From positions 19,098,001-19,158,000 of the forward strand of contig NC_079879.1 of NCBI RefSeq assembly GCF_029227915.1: a stretch of 60,000 nucleotides of DNA. Direction: 5' to 3'. Within the stretch, counting starts at the first letter, position 1. Each line of letters opens with the position of its first letter. Made by a program: the position numbers and the translations under genes. Shown piece after piece: positions 12,541 to 24,650 of the stretch. Under the pieces are notes generated by a model that saw nothing but the letters and a program-made list of their open reading frames with translations, ran no database searches and was not told the origin of the DNA. This DNA comes from Hydractinia symbiolongicarpus. Taxonomy: Eukaryota; Cnidaria; Hydrozoa; Anthoathecata; Hydractiniidae.

Positions 12541-13514
12541 ATGAAGATTTTACTTTTTCTGCTACTGGTTTCAACAAAAACATCTTCAAGTCATTACTAC
12601 GAGTTAAAAACAGTAGCATCATCATCTGTGGCGGTAAAACACAATACGCTGATAGTGGAATGTATTTTTTATTGCAAGAAATTCGATTCGTTTGCAACAG
12701 TGATAGAAGAACGAAAAACATTTGACGATTGTTATTGTGTAAAAGAAAAAGAAGAAGCCAACGACGATTTAAACGACTTCAACACAGATATTATACTGAA
12801 GCCCATAAGTTAGTAGCCTGAATTTATAACTTATTCAATCATTTCTTTAAAGGAAACAGTAGTATAAAAATAAGCGTTTAAATACAATTGCCAAGAGAAA
12901 CGCTCACACGTTAGATAAATGGGCAGGAAACTAGTTGGCTTTTTGGCCTCATTTCCAGTGATTATTGTTTTACACGCAGTCATATATTATTATAGTTACA
13001 ATCTGTGCAACTGTCTGCCCTTGACACTAAATAATTTGGGATAGAATAATAATATCAAAAATGTCTCTTCTCAGAAAAATCTAACAATTCTAAAGTTACA
13101 TCACTTGATTTAGATGAAATCAATTTGTCACAAGGGAGACAGTCGTGGCATTCATCAGCGTTGATGCATATGTACTCTTCAAGAGCTTTTGATGGAAAAT
13201 GGCTTACATGTCAACATACAGATAGCCAATTACCTAACGCATGGATTAAAGTTGGCTTGACAAAACCGAGTGTCATCACGCGTGTCGAAGTATATACTGC
13301 CATGTTATTTGGCAGTAAATTAAAGGGTGCCAAAATAGAAGTTTCATCTTCATTTGATATGACACAAAATTATCAAGTGTGCGCAAAGATGGAAAGTACT
13401 TTATATTATCAAACTTTTACATGCGAGAAAACTACTGTGGGACGGTACGTTCGATTAAGTCAGCAGGATTATTTAAATGTGTGTGAGATGCATGTAATGG
13501 GGTATTACTACTAG
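12541..13514 (+). CDS. Lectin gene 1: secreted four-cysteine module plus fucolectin-type F5/8C domain
   Basis: Two exons, 12541-12808 (donor gttagt) and 13114-13514 (acceptor gatttag), join in phase 1 and give 222 residues. Residues 1 to about 18 form a signal peptide (MKILLFLLLV, then a Ser/Thr-rich cleavage region). Residues 19-90 form a short module with cysteines at 41, 45, 64 and 66 and an acidic tail. Residues 91-222 match the F5/8 type C fold of the fucolectin/tachylectin-4 (FTP) type: AFDGKWLTCQH, AWIKVGL, GAKIEVSSS, CEKTTVGRYVRL and CEMHVMG at the end. Such proteins bind sugars outside the cell, often in innate recognition. The Arg-x-Asp/Cys-Cys fucose site of eel agglutinin is not visible, so the ligand may differ. 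The start is the first ATG that places the signal peptide at the N-terminus. Confidence 0.8.
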
Positions 13515-14929
13515 CTGCACAACTAATTGATAATTGAAAGAATAATTTGATTATATTAAGATCAGTATGCTTAAAGAGTTTGTTATAATAACTATTCTTA
13601 GCAGGCTGGGGGTAGCCGTAACAGATTTCACTGCGGATTTTTTTAAGAATCTCAAAAAGGCAACAAACATGCATAAATTTCCCCATCAGTCAGCTATGTT
13701 TGAACAACTTTCTTGTTCTGCTAGATAAAATCCGTCTATGAAATGTTCATAATATTTTAAAGGGATGAACGTGCTTATTTCGGCTTTCAGGGTTAAAATA
13801 CGCTGAAGGGTGAACATTTTTTGCGCGACCTCGTGTTAAGAGGTTTGTTTACATTAAATAACAAAATGTTGTGCTCAGCCACAGATGGATGCGCTGTATG
13901 ATTTAATTAAATTTCCAAATACGTGTTAGCAAATTAATAAAAAAGTTAAAAATATACCTCATTGTTTTTCTTAGAACCCAGGTAAACTCTCAAACATGCA
14001 AATGTCGTTGATTAGAAACTAGTCAATAGCCCGTATAAATTTCCGAAAAATTGCAGTAAAATTGTTAAGAATATATCGTATTTGCTATTGTGGACAAAAA
14101 AATTATTAAAAACACTAGTCGACGAACAGGTGGAAAAGTCCATTCAAAGAGAAAAACAGTGGAAAAGATCCGTCGTTTAAATTTTGTAATTTTATGCGAT
14201 ATATTTAGAGCATTTATAACATAGCTAAACCAAAAGGGGGGAATTATCACTAACAAAAGGTTGAATTTCCTTTAAATGGTTCTTAAAATTCAGAAAAGCA
14301 CCATGCATCTTCAGTTTCTTCATTTGGGGTTCATAAAAAGAACGAAAAGATTGCTTGAACATAAAAGTTCAAAACAAACAAATTCTGGAAATTTAGAGTC
14401 ATACAAACTACTCAACCCTGAGTGGTTTGGTTGGCACTTTAAGAAATAATACACGCAGAATACGCGTTTTAATATTATTGTTTTTGAAATTTACGAGTTG
14501 TTAAAGGGTTTGAGTCTAGTGTAGCCAATCTAATCCTTACGTAGCACATTCACATTTAAGTCTACAAATCCAAAACAAGTTTAGACACTTTAGTATTAAT
14601 TAGTTATTGTCCATGGAAGTTATTTGAGACCACAGGGTCCTTTAAAGCCATCCATGACTTCAGCAATTACTCATCCGACCAGGGAAAGAGGTTGCAATCT
14701 TTGCAATTTTGTAACTTTTAACGTTTTATTTAGTTAAGATATTTTTGACATCCCAACTCAGTCAAACTATTATAAATCTTACATTGTTAAAATAAAAACA
14801 ACAAATGTTTCTAAAAATATATATATTACATCCTAATGTAATAATCGTGAACTCTTTAAATTGATTTAAAGTTAGAATGGTGAAAACAACTGTTTCATTA
14901 CACTTGAAGATCATAAAGACAACTTTCAT
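13515..14929. other. Non-coding 3' flank of lectin gene 1
   Basis: No gene is seen. Copy 2 carries this flank twice (47078-48340 and 48753-50150) because of a local duplication. It contains a probable Helitron 3' end near 14117-14150 on the minus strand. Confidence 0.6.
14117..14150 (-). mobile_element. Probable Helitron 3' terminus
   Basis: On the minus strand a small hairpin (TGGACTTTTCCA) is followed after about 11 nt by CTAG and then T, the arrangement of Helitron 3' ends. It resembles the clear Helitron end at 34158-34188. No matching 5' end was found, so this is a fragment. Confidence 0.4.
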
Positions 14930-16720
14930 AATAATCCAAAAACCCGTCTCATAAACCCCGCAAAAAACGAACTAGGAAGAATCAGTAAAATCATATTAGA
15001 AAGCTCAATAAAGCTAAAGAGAGCGTTTAAATTTAAACCAATGGAAAAATACTGCCAACGTTATCGATTGGTTTATAAAGATTAAAAACAAAAAGGCGCA
15101 CCAATTCATGATGTCTGACATCAAAGATTTCTACCCTACAGTTAATATTAACATTGCTGAAAAATGCAATTAATTTTGCTATCGGTATATCCAAACTAAC
15201 AAACTAAAAAATGGAAATTATTCACCATGCAAAAAAATCATTGCTATATAATAAAGAAGGAAAACTTTCTGATGTCACAATTGGTGCTTTCGACGGAGCA
15301 GAAGTATGCGAATTGCTCGGTTGCTTTCTTTTGGACACTTTAGCCAAAAAGTCTGATAAGAAAAACATCGACTTATACAGGGACGATGGCCTTACGGTTT
15401 TCAAAACAACAGTGGTCCGGAGAGTAAAAGGATAAAAAAAGACTTTCAACAAAACATTTAAAGGTCATGGTCTAGATATCATAATTTAATGCAACATGAA
15501 AAATTGTCCACTACCTCGTTCTCACACTAAACCTTATTGATTCCACGTACAGCCCGTGTCGCAAACCCGACAACGAGACACACTATGTCCACAAAGAATC
15601 AAACCACCCGCCAAATCCCACTATCCATTGAAACACGTTTATCAAATCTATCATCAAATGAAGCTATTATAGAAACAGGGATTTAAATAACAAGGATTTA
15701 ACAACAACTGCTTCTGTAAAGACTATATCTTCCGTAACAAGAAAAAGAGAAAGCACGTGCTCGCAAACAAATATATACAAGGTGCGCAATGCATTGTACG
15801 CATAATACATTACGACTAAGTTCGCGTAACCAAAAATAAATATATACATAACACGGTTCGTATTTTACTGCTATACTTAAAGAATCTGAGCAATACTAAA
15901 CTGTAATATATACGAATCTGCACTAAATAATTCTAAATACAATCACAAATTCAAATATAGCTAACCCAACTAACAGAACTCCGCAAAGCAAAAATAAAAA
16001 TCGTAAAGGAAATATAATTTGGTTTAATCCTCCATACAACTGTAATGTTACTACAAATATGGGAGAGTACTTTTTAAATCTTTTAAAAAAGCATTTTCCT
16101 AAAGACCACAAGTTACACAAAATATTTAACAAGAACAATGTTAAGATTAGTTATAGCTTTATGGAATCTATAATCACTGCCCACTACAAAATTATTATGT
16201 ACAAAAATGATACACCATTATTAAAAACTTGTAACTGTCGCAAAAAAAAAGCCCATTAAATAACGAATGTTTGTCAAAGAATATTATTTACAAAGCTTTA
16301 TTTACGGACAATAACCGCAGGCAGCAAAATATATAGGACTTTGTGAAACAACGTTTAAAAAGAGATACGCCAACCATAAGAAATCGTACAATCGTAAAAC
16401 GTTATAGTACATCTCTTTCTACATAGTTTTGGAACAAGAAAGAACAAGGGAAGAATCCCCGTGTAACTTGGCGAATCATAAAGAAAGTACAGGAGTATAA
16501 ACCAGAAAGAAAAACATGTCCGTTGTGCCTTGAAATAGCAACATACATAGAGTTGAACTTATTAAACAAACGAAGCGAAGTCGTGGCAAATGCCGCCATA
16601 AAAAAAGTTTTTACTTTTGTCTTTTGACAGTATAGATAGACATGACAATTAACGTTGCACTGTATTATATTTAACGAATTAGCTTGCTGAGGAAACTTTA
16701 AGTACAAACAAATATTCTGT
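14930..16720 (+). mobile_element. Heavily decayed reverse transcriptase/GIY-YIG retroelement (Penelope-like)
   Basis: Fragments in shifting frames follow the order of a known invertebrate retroelement. They are NPKTRLINPAKNELGRISK (about 14935), KFMMSDIKDFYPTVNINIA-like sequence (15105-15165), GAFDGAEVCEL and GLYRDDGL-like LYRDDGLTVFK (15283-15400), NPPYNCNVTTNMG and FPKDHKLHKIFNKNNVKISYS (16025-16155), CNCRKK (16230), and FKKRYANHKKS with a GIY-YIG-like tail (16350-16510). Many stops and frameshifts show that it is dead. Copy 2 keeps only the first part (50150-50771), because 15534-17101 is deleted there. Confidence 0.68.
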
Positions 16721-17240
16721 TGTTTTCTTTATACCTGAGCATATATTTTTGCTCTACTGTCACTTAAGTAAAGAAGCTTTGAAAAATATTTCATTGCATC
16801 TTATACACGCAGTTTAAAAGTAATTATAGCATATAATCATAAAAATAGACGCCAATATATCATTAAGTGACACCATATCATTGTGAGACAATAAGATGAA
16901 GAGACAATAAGAGAAACAATGAGAGTCTAGTTGATTAAGAGGGAGTCTTTACCGCTTTGAAAGAAGTTTCTAAGTTTTTTATTTTTTCTGAAGTTTCGCG
17001 ATGTTGTTGAAAGAAATTTTCACACATATTTATAACTAACATTGTCCTAAAATGCGTTACTAGTTCTAAATCTATGTTTATGTTTTTATGTTCAGATCAT
17101 CTCGTCTCCAGATTTCGTATCGTCTCGTCATTATGTCTGTTTACTTGTTTACAAATAAAATAGAAGTAACAACCATGCAACTCAAAAATTCGCACTATAA
17201 TGAAATAATGGAGTTAAGTTAAACAAATTGATAAAATGAG
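16721..17240. other. Non-coding stretch before lectin gene 2
   Basis: AT-rich, with a short purine-rich tract of gagacaataag-type repeats near 16886-16930. Nothing else is recognised. Confidence 0.5.
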
Positions 17241-17267
17241 ATATTGATATGCGAGTGTAACACATGC
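17241..17267 (+). promoter_or_regulatory. Conserved upstream block of lectin gene 2
   Basis: The sequence GATATTGATATGCGAGTG followed by TAACACATG matches the blocks upstream of the other lectin first exons. It lies about 73 bp before the ATG. A T-rich run separates it from the start codon. Confidence 0.45.
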
Positions 17268-17339
17268 ATAAGTGTAACCTGTTATTACAGATATATGATA
17301 TTTTTTTTTTTTTTTTTGCATAAACCATTCCTAAGTAAA

Positions 17340-18290
17340 ATGAATATTTTATTCATTCTATTGGTGGTTTTAACAAAAAAATCTACAAGTCATTGCTACG
17401 AGCAGAAAACATCCTCATCATCATTTGTGACGGTAAAACACAATACGTTGATAGTGGTATGTGTTTTTTATTGCAAAAAGTTTGATTCTTTTGCAACGGT
17501 GATAGAAGAACGAAAAACATTTGTTGATTGTTATTGTGTGATAGAAAAAGAAGAAACCAACGATGATGTAATCAGCTCAACTGACGATGTTGTCTTAAAA
17601 CCGATAGGTTAGAGGCTACGCTTTAATTTGTAACATGTTAATTCGAAAGCAAATAAACAACTTTTGTAAATTAAGCGTTCTACCTAAAAATTCCGCCTGG
17701 AAAATCTCTTGCAAAAACATAGGTCTTGCAAGCTATATTCCCACAAGCTAGAAGGGCAAGAAGCCTCCAGCCACTAGGATTAGTGTCTTTCCTTTGTTTT
17801 ATAGTGTATCTGCAACCTCTAAAGTCTGTCGCTCATAAAAAAAATTAGATCTCCTTGACGTTATGAATAAATAAAAAAGATTCTACTTTAGAAGAAATCG
17901 ATTTGTCACAAGGAAAGCAATCTTGGAATTCATCTGCAGTAAATCATATGTACTTTTCAAAAGCTTTTGATGGCCCATTCCTTACATGTCAGCAAACAGA
18001 TAACCAAATATATAACGAATGGATCAAAGTTGACTTGACAAAACCAAGTATCATCACATGCGTCAAAATTATAAGTCCAACTTTACCTAGTAGCGTTATA
18101 GGTAAGGCTGTGATAACAGTTGCCCCTTCATTTGATATGATGCAAAACTATCAGATTTGTGCAACCTGTGCTTTTTATTGACACTTTCAAATGCGATAAA
18201 ACTGTTTTGGGAAGATATGTTCGATTGTGATTAAATAAGCGTGGTTATATAAAAGTGTGTCAGATGTATGTTATGGGTTATTATTTCTAG
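17340..18290 (+). pseudogene. Lectin gene 2, broken in the F5/8C exon
   Basis: The first exon, 17340-17607 (268 nt, MNILFILLVV signal peptide and the same four cysteines), is intact with donor gttaga. The second, from 17892 (acceptor ctttag), reads LSQGKQSWNSS through FDMMQNYQICA. It then shifts frame near 18165-18180, and the following frame meets a TGA at about 18227 before the usual C-terminal motif and stop at 18290. The same lesion occurs in copy 2, so it predates the large duplication. A truncated product of about 180 residues could still be made, but it would lack the last strands of the lectin domain. Confidence 0.75.
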
Positions 18291-19106
18291 TTTTAGCACA
18301 GTAATTGGATGATGATTTTTTTTGTATAATCTTTAACATAATACTTTGCTTCTATAGAAAGTAAATCTAACACTATAAACACGCTCGTGCTTATTTCGCA
18401 CGTATTCTGTCAGGTTATTGCCGTTTTTAATAGGTAAAAACATACAGCTGAATTTCTACCCTTGATTCAAGCGCTGGCGATTCTCTGAAAAGTAAAACGC
18501 CGGCATGCTTATGATCTACAATCTGCGATTCTAGTAAACATACTGAGACAATTGCATTTTTTCCGGTGTTGTGAAAAAGCATCAAGTCGCGAATATTCTG
18601 ATACGATGCGACAGTTTACAAGTTCCGCAAGGCCCGTAAAGCCTGAGAAAAATCTCACATAAGCAGCAATTAGTACACTTTAAGAGTCGCAATCTAACCA
18701 AATTACCTAACATTGTTGTATGAGTTATAATTAGAAAATTTAGGAACCACAGTCGGTACGCTATAAAAGATGGAGAACATGTGTTTATTGAAAGACATTA
18801 CGAGAATATTGGGTCAGTAATCATATTACTTTGGCCTAGAAAGTTTTATAATTCTTAGAAAATGCAAAGTAAGTTCGGATCATGGGTTTAAGCTTTTACT
18901 TGAGTAAAGTAGTCTTTATGAATAGTGATTACGACTTTAAATTGTACTAACGTCAACCTACAATTAGGTGGAAACATTTGAAAGTTTTGTAAATAACATG
19001 GAAGTTGAAATTCTCAGTTATATGTTGTAAGTTCCATCATGTTTATTAAAAGACAAAACCTTTTTTTTTTGCAAATGCAGGCAAGGAAATCATTTGCGTC
19101 TTTTAT
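18291..19106. other. Non-coding stretch between lectin gene 2 and the tRNA-like repeat
   Basis: No gene is recognised. About 200 bp near 18680-18865 is missing from copy 2. Confidence 0.5.
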
Positions 19107-19178
19107 GGGGTCGGTAGCTCAGTCAATAGAGCATTCGATTTAAGAGGTTGTGTGTTTAATCCCAACATTGTCAGTCCG
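19107..19178 (+). repeat. tRNA-derived repeat (SINE head or tRNA relic)
   Basis: GGGTCGGTAGCTCAGTCAAT followed by AGAGC has an A-box and a D stem (GCTC/GAGC). GGTTGTG followed by TTTAATCCCAAC resembles a B-box. The anticodon arm is shortened and does not pair, so this is not a functional tRNA. Copy 2 has it at 52600-52671. Confidence 0.55.
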
Positions 19179-21085
19179 TTATCTACATACAATTCACTAC
19201 GTTTTGCTGAGAATAATTTCCGTAAGTTGTAATGAATGCATAGCTAGGTATTATAAAATATTTTAGTTAAATTTTGTTGATTATTAATTTCATTGTATAT
19301 ATTGTGTATGTATATGCATGATTTTATGATTGTTATTCTACAATATTTGGTAAAAACAATGCACAATGCAAACTGTCCACGATTTAACTGTGTGACTTGG
19401 TACATGATCATTAAATTAACCTGCAGTTGAGATATGATTAATGCTGATACTTTAACTATTTACGTGTACTTCCTGTCTTTTTTTAAAAAAAAACAAATCT
19501 GACATTGTAAAAATAATGTGAAACAGCAAGTCCATGTGTGATACACGTTTTTTTTTCAGAAAACAGTCTAAAAGGCTTTATTCGACCTGAAGGTGTTTTT
19601 TTGCTTAAATAAGGAAAAATAAAGAATGTCAAGTCAAGGCTGAACCAATTGTTTGGTTTTCTTACAAGAAAAATGTGCAGAATGTACACCAGTTGATAGC
19701 ATTTGTACATTTTTTTAGCTGCTTAAAAAAACTTATGTTAATAATCATATGTTATTTAGTAGCGACCTTCTTACAGGATGATTTGTTCTTCTAATAATAT
19801 ATTGTATGAAGCAATATTCCGAAAATTTGATACAGGAAAATATATTTATCTATAAACAACTTCAGACTAATTATTCCTTCCCCATGCATAAAAACAGAGC
19901 TTATGCAAATTTATGTAGTCCCCTGCCTTTTAGGATGCTTTATGCATGGGCGTAGTAGCACAAAACTTAAACGAGTTTCTACGTATCAAATTGGGTGATG
20001 TCCGTGGGCGTGGTATCAACATTAAAATCATGCTAATATAGTTTGTGAAAAGACTAAAAGTTTTTTGTACTATTTTACTTAAAATTTGTTTGCTACAACT
20101 ATTTGCAAAGCTATTTACTCCATTTTTGTTTTAGTTAGAAAATTTCCGCATCCAATAACAATTTGGTTTTGATTATTAATAACAACCAATCAATTTTGAG
20201 TAGTTTTTGATGAAGCATATTTTATGCGCTAAACTACCAATATTTTAAACTTTCTAACAAAAAAAATTAAATGGAAAAACAGGTTTCTTTAAAGGAAATT
20301 TAAAACATGTTCCTCCTTATTCTATCCTTATCCTATATCATAATTTTTTTCAGCAATTCATTGCGTTATATTCAAACTTTTTACGTAAAGCGCAACGGAT
20401 TGGTGTGCGTGTTTTCTTATTTGTCTGATTTTTTTAGGACTTTACGGCACAATCTTATTGCATTTAACTGATGCAAATATACTTGATAAGATTAGTAAAG
20501 CCATTACAATGCGCTTAAATTTTTTAAGTTGCTTTTTACTGCTCAGGTAACTAGAAATCACTTAAGACCAAAAATGGAATCATTTTCCTATAGTCGGATC
20601 AACCCAATCGTTCTAGAACAGATGGGTTCATGAAGTCGTCAAAAAGACGTTTCCAATATTTATTCAATTGTTTGGCAAAAGCACACCATTTTCACTATTC
20701 AATTTTTTCAAGTGACAGTCTACCAGTAATAAACAATTCGATTTTTCCAAACTTTTGCAGAAAGACAAAAACTAACCACGAAAGCACAAACGAGACTGCA
20801 ATCTATGTCAGTTTGTGATTGGCGCTATATCTACCAAGTTATCTTTGAAAATAAGACATTGGTTTAGAAGAGGGCATTTTGACCACACGACTCATTTAAA
20901 CCTCAAGCTGAATAGCGTTTAAAGTGTTCTCCATTAGCCCCTATTAAAAATCTTATATTGTCTTTTTCGCGTGTTAGCAAAAAACACTTTCATAACAATT
21001 TACATATTGAATAGATTTAAAAAAAATCCTTAATTTAAAGATTGGCACTACGGGAGAGTAAACTTAAGAAAATGTGATTAAATAA
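19179..21085. other. Non-coding stretch upstream of first exon A3
   Basis: No gene is recognised. From about 19989 the sequence belongs to a tandem unit of roughly 3.5 kb that recurs at 23514 (separate entry). Confidence 0.55.
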
Positions 21086-21113
21086 GATATTAATATGTGA
21101 ATGGGACATATGC
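21086..21113 (+). promoter_or_regulatory. Conserved upstream block of first exon A3
   Basis: GATATTAATATGTGAATG followed by GGACATATGC matches the blocks at the other lectin genes, about 70 bp before the ATG. Confidence 0.45.
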
Positions 21114-21181
21114 AGTCGTTATTATGGCTATATAATGATTTTTTCCCCTGTAAATCACACAACGCGGAAAGAGTTGAGAAA

Positions 21182-21449
21182 ATGAAGATTTTACTCATTC
21201 TATTACTGGCTTTAACAAAAAAATCTGCAAGTCATTACTACGAACAGAAAACAGTAGCATCATCATTTGTGGCGGTAAAACACAATACGCTAATAGTGGA
21301 ATGTGTTTTTTATTGCAAGAAATTCTATTCTTTTGCATCGGTGCAAGAAGAACGAAAAACTATTGATGATTGTTATTGTGTAAAAGAAAAAGAAGAAACC
21401 ATTGACGATTTAAACAGCTCAAATAACGATGTTATTTTAAAACCAATGG
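21182..21449 (+). CDS. Orphan lectin first exon A3 (signal peptide and four-cysteine module)
   Basis: An intact 268-nt exon begins MKILLILLLALTKKS and keeps the four cysteines (VECVFYC, DDCYC) and the acidic tail. It ends in LKPM with a phase-1 donor gttagt. No F5/8C exon follows before the next first exon at 24651. Either it splices over A4 to exon B at 28937, acting as an alternative first exon, or its own lectin exon has been lost. Read through the donor, it would end at the TAG at 21452 as a secreted peptide of about 90 residues. Confidence 0.65.
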
Positions 21450-24400
21450 GTTAGTCTCTTTTAATTATAATTTTTATTTTAATTATTTCTTTCAAAAAAA
21501 TTGCTTGTGAATTACGCATTTCACCAGCATTTTTTTTATAAAAAAGCTCTTGTCGAGAAAAACTCCTCACCCCAATCCAGATCTTGTCATTTTTTCCCTT
21601 TTGGTCAAAGTTTTTCGATCATTATCTTTGAGTTTGTTCCATTAATTTTTGAAGGAGCCACTAAAGATTCGGGGTCGTGGAAACATTTTTCATGTAATTA
21701 AAACAAAAAAATTGCTGTTTCAAGCACATGATTTTTTCCCCGTGTCGTGTGGGTGCTAGTTTATGAAACAAATTTGCATGTAGCTAGAAAGAAAGATGGC
21801 GTTTGTAAAAGAAACGTGGTAGTAGTATCAATAGGAATTTTTCTTGATAAAGGAAAAGAAACGAAAAGTTAAGTAATAGGCTTCATTTTGGACAAGACCA
21901 TGGTTGCTTCGCCGACAAATAGATGGAAGTTACTATAATTTGTTTAAAGAGCCAAAAAAAAATTCAATAGGTTTTAAAGATTATTTGATAATGGACGTTA
22001 ATCATATTGATGAGTTGCTTCATCCTCTTACCCCAATCTTTTAAAAATAAGATACCAACATAAAAGAATGTATAAGGTCTGAGGGTTTGTGCTGCATTGC
22101 ATTAAGATATCTTGGAAGCAGTGAATTATTCAGATCTTTGGAATGCCAATTCCGGATTAGTGAAAAAGCAATATTTTATATAACTCAAGAAGTGTGCGCT
22201 GCTATTATAGTTTCGAAAAACATTACTTTAAGACGCTGAAAATAACAGAACACCCTTCTGTTATGGAGATAGCGGAAAAGTTTTATCATCGGTGGAATCT
22301 TCCAAATGGATTGGGTTAAGTGGACGGAAGGCATTTTGTTCTACAACAACCAAAGAATTCTGACTCACATTATCTATATAATATACGGTAGTTCACGGCC
22401 CGACATTTAGACTGCGCATTCGCAAACTTTGTATACGTTATTTTCAAATTCAGTATGGCCTTGATCGCGTGAGGTTTTTTTAACTCTGATCAATTTTTAA
22501 ATACACGATTAAAATTGCTGACTCAGGCTTTTATTCACAACGTAGAACACTTCTTTCAAACTTTTTCGTTGTGGTGACCGGAATCAACCGGATGCAGATT
22601 TCTACCAACTTATTGTATGGTTTGCTACCAGGTGCAAACTTTAGCTACCTAGCTAATATAGGTATAAACAGATCGCTAGCGATGATTGTCAACATAATTT
22701 TGTCTTTATAATATGTTCTTATTTGAAATGGTTGGGGTTAGCATCCATATTGAAATCACCATAAGAGTGGCCGCCTTTTTAAGGTTGACGTATGGTTCTT
22801 TTAGTTGCCATGCATTGACTTTTTTGGCGTAGGTAGGCATATATAAGAAAAAAACGTCAAAAATTGCGGCCTCTATGGCAGAGTACGGGCGCTGTTGCTA
22901 ATTTTAAAAAGGCTATCATTGAAAATTTGTTTTCGAATCCTCCAACCAACACAGCATAGATAACCTGGATCAATAAGATAGGTTTTTATCTTAGAGGACA
23001 ATCAAGCTGACGGGTCGAACCGACTTATTCTTGTGAGGACTTCAGAGCACGAACATGACCCATTTTCAATGGTAACACCAGCAGGTTGGAACAAATTTGC
23101 TGCTTGCCTACGCTACCCTTAATACTGCTTGTTTTCTGTTACTTAACTGACTTTAAAGATCATTTTACTAACCTAACAAATTTTACCTAAAAATATCTTA
23201 AAAATTTTATTGACGTTGGATAAACATGGCTTTAGTGAAACGATTCTTCGAGTTAAGGAGACCAACATGCAAAATACAGACCTAGATTGTCTTATTGTTG
23301 TTGTATAGCAAACGTTTAAATATATTTTCAGCAAAAATCCCCTATCTGGTGTATAGTTTTTTATTTTATTTTTTTTACAGGGAAATACAAAAGAAGGATG
23401 ACGAGATATGAGCATACACACAAAAAAGTGTTATTCTAATTGGTGTCAATGTTTTGCTTTTAACTTCTGAAGGACTTAATTTTATACTTGACGATCATTA
23501 ACATTTAGTGCGAAATTGGGTGATGTCCGTGGGCGTGGTATCAACATTAAAATCATGCTAATATAGTTTGTGAAAAGACTAAAAGTTTTTTGTACTATTT
23601 TATTTAAAATTTGTTTGCTACAACTATTTGCAAGGCTACTTACTCCATTTTTGTTTTGGTTATAAAATTTATGCCCTGTCGTTTTTTGTTTTGATTATTA
23701 ACGAAAACCAATCAATTTTCAGTAGTTTTTAATCTAGCATAATTTATGCGCTACACTACCAATATCTTAAACATTTTTAACAAAGGAAAGATCATTTAGA
23801 AAACGGGGTTACTTTAAAATAAACTTTGAAAATGTACCTTCTTTTTTCTATCCATCCTCCTAGGTTATATATTGTTTCAGGAATTCATTGCGCTGTATTT
23901 AAACTTATTCTTTTCTGATTTGTCTGATTTCTTAGGTTTTTGGACGGTTAGGCACTAACTCATTGCATTGGACTGACGCAAATATACTTGGCAAGATTAG
24001 TAAAGCCATTCCAATGCGCTTAAATTTGTTAAAGTTGTTTTTCACCGCGTAGGTAACTACGAACCACCTGGGGACAAAATGGAATCATTTTCCTAAAGCT
24101 GGAGCAACACAATCGTTTTAGAACAGACGAGTTGATGACGTCGTCAAAAAAAACGTTTATAATCAATATCTATTTAAACTGTTTGTAAAAAGCACATCTT
24201 TTCCGCTACTTGCCTAACTAAGTAGATTTTTCAACGAGTCAATGTTCCAGTAATTAATAACTCGGTACGACGAAAAGGAAAGCAAGACTGAAATCTTCGT
24301 CAGTTTGTAATAGTTGCTATCTACCAAGTTATCTTTGAAAATAAGACATTGGTTTAAAAGAGGGCATTTTGACCACACGACTCATTTAAACCTCAAGCTG

Positions 24401-24573
24401 AATAGCGTTTAAAGTGTTCTCCATTAGCTCCTATTAAAAATCTTATATTGTCTTTTTCGCGTGTTATCGAAGAAAACCTTCAGAACAATTTACATATAAA
24501 ATAGATTTAAAAAACCCTTAATTTAAAGGTTGGCACTATAGGATAGTAAAATTAAGAAAATGTGATAAAATAA
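21450..24573. other. Stretch between A3 and A4: Harbinger relic and unrecognised sequence
   Basis: Apart from the Harbinger relic at 21922-22408 no gene is seen. 23514 onward is the second tandem unit carrying the A4 promoter region. Confidence 0.5.
21922..22408 (+). mobile_element. PIF/Harbinger transposase relic, N-terminal half
   Basis: The frame reads CCIALRYLGSSELFRSLECQ, then FRISEKAIFYITQEVCAAI, the N-terminal helix-turn-helix region of HARBI1-like transposases. After a frameshift, EIAEKFYHRWNLPNGLG and VDGRHFVLQQPKNSDSHY resemble the first catalytic Asp region (IDGKH). Copy 1 has an in-frame stop near 22042 where copy 2 (55514-55995) reads a sense codon. It is a dead element in the former intron of A3. 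Confidence 0.75.
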
Positions 24574-24600
24574 GATATTAACATGTGAATGGGACATATG
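24574..24600 (+). promoter_or_regulatory. Conserved upstream block of lectin gene 4
   Basis: GATATTAACATGTGAATG followed by GGACATATG lies about 50 bp before the ATG, as at the other lectin genes. Confidence 0.45.
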
Positions 24601-24650
24601 CACCATTCTTCTTTTCCCGCAAATCACGCAACGAGGAAAGAGTTAAGAAA

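Noticed and set aside
13432-13686. Minus-strand frame conserved in three places (13432, 46995, 48670)
   Set aside because: It overlaps the end of lectin exon B1 antisense and is kept only because the DNA was recently duplicated.
15667-16138. Hydrophobic minus-strand frames as membrane proteins
   Set aside because: They are antisense to the decayed retroelement and AT-rich sequence, which yields hydrophobic translations by chance.
19107-19178. Functional tRNA gene
   Set aside because: The anticodon arm does not form and the acceptor arms do not pair. It fits a tRNA-derived repeat instead.
21182-21449. Leader module as a venom peptide or toxin
   Set aside because: A signal peptide and four cysteines alone are weak evidence. 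The same module is fused to a lectin domain in neighbouring genes, and no toxin family was recognised.
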